Assembly: GCF_042650885.1 (NCBI RefSeq)
Contig: NZ_JBHSBU010000002.1
Span: 186,001 to 250,000, forward strand
Source: Chitinimonas_A lacunae
Lineage (GTDB): Bacteria; Pseudomonadota; Gammaproteobacteria; Burkholderiales; Chitinimonadaceae
Direction: 5' to 3'
DNA length: 64,000 nucleotides
In this document: positions 50,301 through 62,300 of the stretch, piece after piece
How positions within the stretch are numbered: the first letter of the stretch is position 1
Layout of the letters: every line of letters begins with the position of its first letter
Program-made: the position numbers and the translations under genes
The notes under the pieces: generated by a model
Told to the model about the DNA's origin: nothing
Seen by the model: the letters and a program-made list of their open reading frames with translations, nothing else
Databases searched by the model: none

Positions 50301-53300
50301 GTGCTGCGCGCGGAAGCGGGCGACGTTTTGCAGCGGATCGACAGCCGTTACGACGCCTTGAACCGTCTGTTCGAACAAAACGACGGCAATGGCGTGATCA
50401 CCCGCAAGCGCTACGACGAAGCCGGTCGTCTGGTCGAGACCACGGTTGCGGCCGACAGCGACGAGGCGCGCAGCGTTACCCGCCGCTACGACGCAGCGGG
50501 CCGGCTTGCCAGTGAACTCGATGCCATCGGCAGTGAAAAACTCAAAACGGCCAAGACCGCCGCCGAAGTCGAAGCGGTCTGGCAGCAGCATGGTCTGCAC
50601 TACGAGTACGACCTGGCTGGCCGTCGCCGCAGCATCAAGGACGCCCTGGGCCAGGTCAGCTATCTCTACTACGACCGTGCCGGCCGCCTTGCCTATACCG
50701 TCAACCCGCGCGGCGAAGTCAGCGCCAACCAATACGATATCCACGGCCAGTTGTTGAAGAGCGTGAACTACGCCGGCCGTATCTCGCTTGCCGGTCTCGT
50801 TGGGGGACTGGTCGACGCTGCCCTGCTCGACCGGATCACGGCGATCCAGGATCCGAAGTTCGATCGGGTGGTCAGCTATCAGTACGACGTCGGTGGCCAG
50901 TTGCTGGCTACCGTCGATGCCTTGGGTTTCGCCACTCGCCAGCGCTATGACGCCTTTGGTGCGGTCCTGGAAATCAGCCGCGACGTGGCGGCAGGCCGCC
51001 GCGAGGTGGAACGCTACGGCTACGACAGCGTCGGCCAGCGTGTGCAGACCATTACTGACCCGGACGGGCTGCGCGCCGTCACGGCGTCGCAGTTCGATGC
51101 GTTTGGTCGCCTGGAGCAGATTACCGACGCCAATGGCCATATCACCCGTTACCAGTACGACCGTCTGGGCCGCAAGATCGCCACGGTCGATGCCCTGGGC
51201 GGCACAACCAAGACGATCTACGACGCGCTCAATCGCAGCGTGACCGAGATCGACGCCATGGGGCGGGAAACCCACTACCGTTACGATGCCGCCCGGCGCG
51301 AGATCGAACAGACCCTGCCAGGTGGTCTGGTGACGCTGACTCGAAAGAGCCGTCATGGTCAGACGCTGACGGTCAAGGACCCCGCCGGTCGCGAGATCAG
51401 CTATCTATACGACCGAAACGGCAGGCTGACGCGCGCGACCGACATAGCCGGTCGCGTTGAGCGGCGTGACTACGATGTGCTGGGTCAGCAGAAGGTGCAG
51501 ATCGATGCAGATGGCGTCGAAACGCATTACCTCTACGACCCCGCCGGCCGCGTGCTGACCAAGACGGTCGATCCGCAGGGACTCAGGCTGATCACCAGCT
51601 ACGAGTACGATGCCTTCGGCCAGAAGGTGCTGGAAACCGACCCGGATGGGCGCAAGATCGTCACGACCTTTGACGCCAAGGGTCAGACGGTCAGCGTACT
51701 GCGCGACCCCGATGGCACCCGCCAGCAGGTCAGCTACCACTACGACGGTCGTGGCCGCAAAACCCTGGTGATCGAAGGTGATCCGGCCGCACCCAGCAAG
51801 ACCACCCAATATTCCCACGATGCGGCAGGCCGCCTGATCGCCGAACTGGTCGACCCGAACGGTTTGAAGCTGCTGACGCGTTATCAATACGACGCCGCCG
51901 ACAATCTGATCGGCAAGATCGACGCGACCGGCGCGCAGATCCGCTATGTCTACGACGCGGCCGACCGGCTGGTCTACACCATCAACCCCAACGGCGCGAT
52001 CGAGGAACGTCGCTACGACGCACTGGGCCGCATCGTGGCGACGGTGGTGCACGATATCGAGGACAAGTTCCGCCTGCCGGGCTTCACCTTATTGCCGACC
52101 GTTATCGATGCGCTGAAAAACCGGCCTGATCTGGCGAAGGGCACGAAATTCCTTAATGCCGATTTCAATGGTGATGGGAAGGCGGATCTGCTGGAGATCC
52201 GGCATACCGTGGATGGCAAGGCGCTGGCTGTGCAGTGGACTGCTGGTGCGGCCGGGTACAGTCAGGGTGCAGCAACGACGCTGGGGGCCTGGCAGGCGGA
52301 TACCGTTTATTTGACGGGCGATATTGATGGTGACAAACGCACGGATCTAGTGACGATCGAGCGCCGTGCCGATGGCATGGCCGTGGCGACGGCGTGGGTG
52401 CAAGGCAGCAATGGTCTGACCTACGGTCATCAAACCGAGCTGGGGGTCTGGAAGGCCAGTACCCGCTATGTGGTGGGCGACAGCAACGGCGATGGGATGG
52501 CAGATCTGTGGACCACGTCCCAGCCGAGCAACCCCAACCAGACGGAAATCACCCTGTGGAGTGGCAACGGTACGGGTTTCGTCAAACTCTCCAGCCTGAT
52601 CGTTGATCACTTCCAGTTGGAGCGGAACCTCTACAGCGTTGACGTCAACCGGGACGGTCGGCAAGAGCTGGTCTACTTCAACCGTTCACCCAACTCCAGC
52701 CCGACCCAGAACACCTACTGGGCGATCCAGCGTCAGCCAGATGACAGGCTGACCGTCGTGGCCAAGTTTGCTGACAATGGCGGTTTCCATGAGTATCTGT
52801 GGGGGGATGCTGATGGCAATGCCAGCGCTGACTGGGTTGAAATCCAGCAGAGCAACGGTCAGATCGGGGCCAGGAACTGGTTCGGTCTGGACAATATGGA
52901 TTTCTCGCTGGGTAACTTCACGCCGCTGGTGAATCGCCCGGGTTCGCGTTATCTGACCGGGGATGTCTCGGGTGACAAGCGCAGTGATCTAGTTCAGATC
53001 TGGCGCAATGAGCTGGGCCAAGCCGTGGCGACTGTCTGGCGATCGACCGGCACCAGTTATGAGCAAGGTAAGGACAGTGTGCTGGGGGAGTGGCGCGACA
53101 ATGCAACCTACCGTTTGATCGATCAGAACGGTGATGGGCGCAGCGATATTGTGGCCACCTGGGCGGAAGAAGATGGTCGTCAGGTCATCACCACCTGGCG
53201 CGCGGACGGGCAGCAATTCTTGCAGCGCGGCGATTGGCGCCAGGATACCCGTTTTCTTGATGCCGACTTCAACGGCGACGGTCGACGAGATCTGCTGGAG

Positions 53301-56300
53301 ATTCGCCATGAGGCTGACGGTAATGCCGTGGCCATCCAATGGCTGGCCAATGTCAATGGCTATAGCGAAGGTGCCCGGACTTCAGTGGGCGTCTGGCGCA
53401 GCGATACTCAGTACTTGATTGGCGACATTAAGGGCGACAAGAAGTCGGGTCTGGTGGCAATCGAGCGCCGTGCCGATGGCATGGCCGTGGCGACGGCGTG
53501 GGTGCAAGGCAGCAATGGTCTGACCTACGGTCATCAAACCGAGCTGGGGGTCTGGAAGGCCAGTACCCGCTATGTGGTGGGCGACAGCAACGGCGATGGG
53601 ATGGCAGATCTGTGGACCACGTCCCAGCCAGGCAATGCCAATCAAACGGAAATCACCCTGTGGAGTGGCAACGGTACGGGTTTCGTCAAACTCTCCAGCC
53701 TGATCGTCGACCACTTCCAGCTTGAACGGAATCTCTACAGCGTCGACCTCAATCGTGATGGTCGGCAAGAGCTGGTCTACTTCAACCGTTCGCCCAACTC
53801 CAGCCCGACCCAGAACACCTACTGGGCGATCCAGCGTCAGCCAGATGACAGGCTGACCGTCGTGGCCAAGTTTGCTGACAATGGCGGTTTCCATGAGTAT
53901 CTGTGGGGGGATGCTGATGGCAATGCCAGCGCTGACTGGGTTGAAATCCAGCAGAGCAACGGTCAGATCGGGGCCAGGAACTGGTTCGGTCTGGACAATA
54001 TGGATTTCTCGCTGGGTAACTTCACGCCGCTGGTGAATCGCCCGGGTTCGCGTTATCTGACCGGTGATGTCTCGGGTGACAAGCGCAGTGATCTAGTTCA
54101 GATCTGGCGCAATGAGCTGGGCCAAGCCGTGGCGACTGTCTGGCGATCGACCGGCACCAGTTATGAGCAAGGTAAGGACAGTGTGCTGGGGGAGTGGCGC
54201 GACAATGCAACCTACCGTTTGATCGATCAGAACGGTGATGGGCGCAGCGATATTGTGGCCACCTGGGCGGAAGAAGATGGTCGTCAGGTCATCACCACCT
54301 GGCGCGCGGACGGGCAGCAATTCTTGCAGCGCGGCGATTGGCGCCAGGATACCCGTTTTCTTGATGCCGACTTCAATGGCGACGGCCGACGAGATCTGCT
54401 GGAGATCCGCCATGAGGCCGACGGTCATGCCGTAGCCATCCAATGGCTGGCTAATGTCAATGGCTACAGCGAAGGCGCCCGTACTTCACTGGGCATCTGG
54501 CGCAGCGATACCCAGTACTTTATTGGCGACATTAAGGGCGATAAGAAATCAGGTCTGGTGGCCATTGAGCGCCGTGCCGATGGTATGGCCGTGGCGACGG
54601 CCTGGGTGCAAGGCAGCAATGGTCTGACCTACGGTCATCAAACCGAGCTGGGGATCTGGAAGTCCAGTACCCGCTATGTGGTGGGTGACAGCAATGGTGA
54701 TGGGATGGCTGATCTGTGGACCACGTCCCAGCCGAGCAACCCCAATCAGACGGAAATCACCCTGTGGAGCGGCAACGGTACCGGTTTCGTCAAACTCTCC
54801 AGCCTGATCGTTGATCACTTCCAGCTGGAGCGGAACCTCTACAGCGTTGACGTCAACCGGGACGGTCGGCAAGAGCTGGTCTACTTCAACCGTTCGCCCA
54901 ACTCCACCCCGACCCAGAACACCTACTGGACGATCCAACGTCAGCCCGACAATAAGCTGACCGTCGTGGCCAACTATGCCGACGATGGGGGTTTCCATGA
55001 GTATCTGTGGGGCGACACCGATGGCAATGCCAGCGCTGATTGGGTCGAGATCCGTCAGAGCAATGGTCAGACTTCCGCCAAGAGCTGGTTTGGTCTGGAC
55101 AGTACAGCTTTCACCAGTGGCAATTTCACGACGCTGGTGAATCGCCCAGGCTCACGTTATCTGACCGGTGATGTGTCGGGTGACAAGCGCAGCGATCTGA
55201 TTCAGATCTGGCGCAATGAACTGGGCCAAGCTGTAGCGACTGTCTGGCGATCGAATGGCACCAGCTACGAGCAAGGCAAAGACAGCGTGCTGGGCGAGTG
55301 GCGCGACAATGCGACCTATCGCCTGATCGATCAGAATGGCGATGGCCGTAGCGATATCGTGGCTACCTGGGCGGAAGAAGATGGTCGTCAGGTCATCACC
55401 ACCTGGCGCGCGGATGGGCAGCAATTCTTGCAGCGTGGTGATTGGCGCCAGGACACCCGCTTTCTTGATGCCGACTTCAATGGCGACGGCCGACGAGATC
55501 TGCTGGAGATCCGCCATGAGGCCGACGGTCATGCCGTAGCCATCCAATGGCTGGCTAATGTCAATGGCTACAGCGAAGGCGCCCGTACTTCACTGGGCAT
55601 CTGGCGCAGCGATACCCAGTACTTTATTGGCGACATTAAGGGCGATAAGAAATCAGGTCTGGTGGCCATTGAGCGCCGTGCCGATGGTATGGCCGTGGCG
55701 ACGGCCTGGGTGCAAGGCAGCAATGGTCTGACCTACGGTCATCAAACCGAGCTGGGGATCTGGAAGTCCAGTACCCGCTATGTGGTGGGTGACAGCAATG
55801 GTGATGGGATGGCTGATCTGTGGACCACGTCCCAGCCGAGCAACCCCAATCAGACGGAAATCACCCTGTGGAGCGGCAACGGTACCGGTTTCGTCAAACT
55901 CTCCAGCCTGATCGTTGATCACTTCCAGCTGGAGCGGAACCTCTACAGCGTTGACGTCAACCGGGACGGTCGGCAAGAGCTGGTCTACTTCAACCGTTCG
56001 CCCAACTCCACCCCGACCCAGAACACCTACTGGACGATCCAACGTCAGCCCGACAATAAGCTGACCGTCGTGGCCAACTATGCCGACGATGGGGGTTTCC
56101 ATGAGTATCTGTGGGGCGACACCGATGGCAATGCCAGCGCTGATTGGGTCGAGATCCGTCAGAGCAATGGTCAGACTTCCGCCAAGAGCTGGTTTGGTCT
56201 GGACAGTACAGCTTTCACCAGTGGCAATTTCACGACGCTGGTGAATCGCCCAGGCTCACGTTATCTGACCGGTGATGTGTCGGGTGACAAGCGCAGCGAT

Positions 56301-59300
56301 CTGATTCAGATCTGGCGCAATGAACTGGGCCAAGCTGTAGCGACTGTCTGGCGATCGAATGGCACCAGCTACGAGCAAGGCAAAGACAGCGTGCTGGGCG
56401 AGTGGCGCGACAATGCGACCTATCGCCTGATCGATCAGAATGGCGATGGCCGTAGCGATATCGTGGCTACCTGGGCGGAAGAAGATGGTCGTCAGGTCAT
56501 CACCACCTGGCGCGCGGATGGGCAGCAATTCTTGCAGCGTGGCGATTGGCGCCAGGACACCCGCTTTCTTGATGCCGACTTCAATGGCGACGGCCGACGA
56601 GATCTGCTGGAGATCCGCCATGAGGCCGACGGTCATGCCGTAGCCATCCAATGGCTGGCTAATGTCAATGGCTACAGCGAAGGCGCCCGTACTTCACTGG
56701 GCATCTGGCGCAGCGATACCCAGTACTTTATTGGCGACATTAAGGGCGATAAGAAATCAGGTCTGGTGGCCATTGAGCGTCGTGCCGATGGCATGGCCGT
56801 GGCAACGGCCTGGGTGCAAGGCAGCAATGGTCTGACCTACGGTCATCAAACCGAGCTGGGGATCTGGAAGTCCAGTACCCGCTATGTGGTGGGTGACAGC
56901 AATGGTGATGGGATGGCTGATCTGTGGACCACGTCCCAGCCGAGCAACCCCAATCAGACGGAAATCACCCTGTGGAGCGGCAACGGTACCGGTTTCGTCA
57001 AACTCTCCAGCCTGATCGTTGATCACTTCCAGCTGGAGCGGAACCTCTACAGCGTTGACGTCAACCGGGACGGTCGGCAAGAGCTGGTCTACTTCAACCG
57101 TTCGCCCAACTCCACCCCGACCCAGAACACCTACTGGACGATCCAACGTCAGCCCGACAATAAGCTGACCGTCGTGGCCAACTATGCCGACGATGGGGGT
57201 TTCCATGAGTATCTGTGGGGCGACACCGATGGCAATGCCAGCGCTGATTGGGTCGAGATCCGTCAGAGCAATGGTCAGACTTCCGCCAAGAGCTGGTTTG
57301 GTCTGGACAGTACAGCTTTCACCAGTGGCAATTTCACGACGCTGGTGAATCGCCCAGGCTCACGTTATCTGACCGGTGATGTGTCGGGTGACAAGCGCAG
57401 CGATCTGATTCAGATCTGGCGCAATGAATTGGGCCAAGCTGTAGCGACTGTCTGGAAATCAACTGGTACCAGTTATCAGCAAGGCAAAGACACTCTTCTG
57501 GGAGAATGGCGTGAAGATGCTACCTATCATCTGATCGATCAAGATGGCAGCGGCATCCGAACCATCGTTTCTACTTGGGTTGATAGTAACGATCGCCAAG
57601 TTATTACCGTTTGGGTCTCCGATGGCGAACAATTCCTCCAGCGCGGCAACCGCGATAAAGATTCTGTAATATTCGACGCCGATTTTAATGGCGACGGTCG
57701 CAAAGACCTGTTGGAGATCCGCCATACCGCCGACGGTAATGCCGTAGCTGTTCAATGGCTCGCCGAAGGCAACAATTATCGCGAAGGCAGTAAGACCGTA
57801 CTAGGGGTATGGAGTCGAGACATTCAATATCAGGTCGGTGTGCTGAACGGCACCGGCCGTGCCGGCCTTGTCGCTATTCAAGTTCGCAGCGACGGCGTTA
57901 CGGTTGTGAACACTTGGATTCCCGAAGGAAATGGGCTGGCCGCTGGCCCACAGACTGAACTTGGCAAATGGCCAGCGGGCACAACCTATCTGCTGGGGGA
58001 CGGCAACGGTGATGGTCATGCCGACCTGTTCATTGCCAGCAACGTCAACAACTCGCAGACCCGGATTTCCTATTGGGGCGGCCAGAACGGTGCCTTCGCC
58101 TTCAATAGTTCGATGGATTGGGGCAGTTGGTTCCCCGATCAGCGCTTCTTCCTGACGGACACCAACAACGACGGCAAGATCGAACTGGTCGGCCTGCGCC
58201 CGACCGGGCCACGTCACTTCGCCTGGGCCTTGGTGGAAGCCAACGGTAAGATCGGTAAGGGCGTGGGGGAAGGCTGGGGTTGGATCGATTCCTGGCGTCC
58301 CTACGATGCGCTGACCTCACAAATCGACGTCAACGGCGACAAAATCGCCGATTGGGTGGAGTTCTTCAAAGCCGGGGATGGTACCGAGCACGCCAAGGTC
58401 TGGTATGGACAGACCAACGGCTATTTCGGCGCTGGTACGGAAATCTCGTTAGGGACTTTACGCGCCCAGGCCAAATATTTTGCTGCCGACCTCAATGGCG
58501 ACGGTAAGGCCGACCTGGTTCAGATTTGGCGTCGCGACGATGGTCGAGCGATGGCGACGGTTTGGCTCAATAACGGTACGGGGGGCTACCAGCCGCCAAT
58601 CGAACGTGAACTGGGCGCTTGGCACGATGGCGTCAGCTATCGTTTACTCGATCAAGATGGTGACAAGCAGGCGGAACTCATCGCGACCTGGGTCGAAGAT
58701 CAGCATCGCACGGTGGCAACCTGGGCCTTCGGTAGCCAAGCGTTTGCGCTGCGCGGCAGTACGACCGGCGACGATACCAATACCGCTTTTGCGGTCAATA
58801 CGGCGACTAACTCGATCGACTCGTTGCGTTTCGGTATCGATCCGACTACCAAACAACTGATCGCCACGGCTAACCGAGATACTGAACGCCCTGAACTCAT
58901 CATTGAATCTCCTACGGTACAGCCGCCGCTCGATCCCCTCCTGGACGATGCTGCGTTCCTGAACACACGGACACAAGCTGATGCGATTGGCCACGACCGT
59001 GCACTTACTCATCATCTGTTCGACGCAGCGGGTCGCGAAGTCCTGACCATTGACCCATTCGGCACAGTAAGCGAGCGCGTCTATGATCTGTCCGGCCGTG
59101 TGCTGCGTCAGACCATTTACGCAACCAAGCTGCCGGGACTGATCGATCCGACCCTGGCTAATGTGCTGGCGAAACTGCCGAGTAAACCCGAAGACCTCAG
59201 TACCTATTTCGTCTATGACCAGGCAGGCCGTGAACGCTATCGCATCGAGGCCGATCGTGCTGTGACCGAACAGGTCTATGACCCGAAGGGCCGGGTCGTG

Positions 59301-62300
59301 CGCGAGATTCGTTATGCGACACCGCTGGCTGCGTCGACCTTGCTAAAAGATGGCTTGACGCTCGCCGATGTCGAGGCAGGTCTTAAGTCGGATGCCCGTC
59401 ATGACCAGACCACACGTCTGGGTTATGACTCTGTCGGTCGTGTCACTCATCGCATCGACGGTCTGGGCCACGTCACGATGCTGAGCTATGACGGTGCAGG
59501 TCATGTGTTGCAGACCCGTACCTATAGGCAGGCTACCAACCTCGCCTTGTGGGACAAGGAAGGTCGGATTACTGCGGTTTCGCATGCCGATGATGTCGTC
59601 AGCTACCGTTTCTACGACGAGGCTGGCCGTTTGCGCTATCAGGTCGATGGCGGTGGCTACGTTACCGAGTCGTCCTACGACAAGGCAGGTCAATTGAGCC
59701 GACGCGTAGTGTATGGCCGAGCCATCACCTATAGCGGTGCACCAACCCTGATCGATCTGCAACGTCTGCCGGCTGAGCCTGATCGTCTCCTCGATGCAAT
59801 CGAAACCTATCACTACGACGGTGCCGGTCGTCTGGCACTGACCATCGACGGTGCTTCACGTGTGACCCGCAAGGTTTACGACGGTGAAGGCCGTATCGTC
59901 CAGACCATCCGTTTTGCCGCACTGTTCGACCCGGCCAAGGGCCTGGTACCGTTCGAGAAAGCTGGTCTGGCCGACCGGATCGAAAACACCGTCTATGACC
60001 GGCTCGGCCGAGCCGTCTTCGTGATCGATAACGAAGATCGCATTACCGAGATGCGTTACGACTATCTCGGCCGAGTGGTGGAAGAGATCGATCGCGGTGA
60101 ATTCAAGGTGAGCCAGATCACCGAACTCGATACCGCTGCCGCGATTCGCGCCCGGTTCGGCGCCCTTGAATCGGGCGACGACCGTATCCGCCATTTCTAC
60201 GATCAGGCTGGTCGGAAGGTCTACACCATCGACGCCATCGGCCGGGTGACCGGGTACCGCTACGACGCAGTTGGTCGCTTGCTGACCAGCGTGCGTTATG
60301 CCACGCCGGTCGACGGCGAAGTGAGGCTGGCTGGGCTCAATGAACGCTATGCCACGATTGGCAAGCAGGACCGCTTTGAATATGTGGTCCATGACCATGG
60401 CGGCCGCGAACGCTTCCGCGTCAATGCCGAAGGTCAGGTGACCGAGATGATCTACGACGCACTTGACCAGGTGCGCGAGAAGATCGTCTACGAGAAGCCC
60501 ATCGACCCGCACACGGCGAGCAGTGAGTTCGCAGTGCTGCAACAGCTCAAGCCACAGACCGGCGACCGTCACGAATATTACGACTACGACGCCAACGGCC
60601 GTCTGGTCGAGCGCACCAATGTTGCCGGTTACAAAGAAAGCTGGACTTACGGCGCGACGGGTCGTGAGACCAGTCATATCGATGTGATGGGCAATGTCTC
60701 GCTTCGCGATTACGACAACCGTGATCTGATGCGCAGCCAGACCAACGCTGAAGGCGAAGAAAGTCGTTTCGAGTACGAAGCGCGCGGTCTGATGAACAAG
60801 GCGACCGATGCCGAAGGTCGTAGCGTCAGCAAGCGCTATGACGGTGCCGGCCAACAGTTGGCCGAAGCCGACGGTTATGGCAAGGAAGAGATCTACGGTT
60901 ACGACAGCTTTGGCCGTCGGGTCAGCACGACTGACCGGCTGGGCAATGTGGTGCGTAACGACTACGACCGTGGCGATCGCCTGCTCAAGTCGAGCGATGC
61001 GCTGGGCTTGCGCGAGCAGCGCGTCTACGACCGCCGTGGCAATCTGACCCAGGCAATCGACGGTCGCGGCAACGCGGTTTACCACTACTACGACCGCGCT
61101 GACCGTCTGGTGCAGTCGGTCAATGCCGAGCGTGAAGCGACCGAGTTCACCTACAGCGTCTTCGACGAGAAAGTCGCGGTTCTGCGTCACGCTGAGCGGG
61201 TCGCCGAACGCTATCTCAGCAGTGCCCCCGAATGGAAGGCCAACGCCAAGGACCAGAGGGAAAGCTGGGTCTACGACCAGCTCGGTCGCTTGACGACTGC
61301 GACGGCCGCCGATGGCGGCAAGACCATCTACGGCTATACCGCCTTTGGCCAGCGCGACAGCATCACCGATGCCGCCGGCCGGGTATTCCGCTTTGGCTAC
61401 GATGTCCTGGATCGCAAGACCTGGGAAACCGACGCATTGGGTTACGCCACCGAGTATCAATACGACAAGCTGGGCCGCCGCTTGAAGACGACCCTGGCCC
61501 AGTATCTGGTGAAGCCGGGTGAAGCCGGTTACGACGCGCGACTGGCCGAGCGGGCACGGCCGACCGTGCTGGAAGCGGACTATGACCGCGTAGGACGACT
61601 GCTGTGGTCGACTGACGGTGAAGGCTACAAGACCACTTACCACTACGACCATTCGGGCAACCGTATCGAGACGATCGACGCCAATGGCCATATCAGAAAG
61701 ACGGAATACGACGCCAACAACCGGACGTTCAAGGAAATCAACGGTGAAGGCGACACCGTTCGCTATGTCTATGACGCCGTAGGCAATCGCATCGAGAAGA
61801 CCGATGGCGAAGGCCAGACCACGATCTATCGCTACGACCTGCGTCGCCAGCTGAAGGAAACCCAGGATGCACTGGGCTTCGTGGTCAAGCATGACTACGA
61901 CCTGGCTGGCAATCGCGTCAATACCACCGATGCGCTCGGCAATGTCAGTAAGGTGGTCTATGACCAGGCCAATCGTGTCCAGCAGGAAATCGACCGGCGT
62001 CTGTTCGTCACCGACTACGCCTACGACGCCTTCGGCAATCGCAGCGAATATCGCCGTGGCGGCTTCACCACGCGCTATGAATACGATCTGCTCAACCGGA
62101 TGGCGAGCCAGGTCGATGGCGAAGGCTTCCGTACCGAGTATGGCTATGACATCTATGGCAACCGTAATGAAGTACGTCAGGCGATCGATCAGGCCGGCCG
62201 AAAGTGGAGCATTCGCAAGACCGGCTACAACGCCGGAAATCAGGAAATTTACCGTCTCAGCGCAGAAGGCTATCTGGAGACGCGCGACCACGACGCACTG

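Noticed and set aside
48873..51356. Minus-strand open frame of about 827 codons, and another of about 960 codons at 59856-62738
   Set aside because: Both are antisense shadows of the right giant's YD repeats, for the same codon-usage reason. The plus-strand frame is continuous through them with clear YD motifs.
52140..57460. Regular direct repeats as a CRISPR or insertion-element array
   Set aside because: The 1,104-bp period is in frame, contiguous and encodes FG-GAP repeats of one protein. There are no spacers, terminal inverted repeats or transposase.
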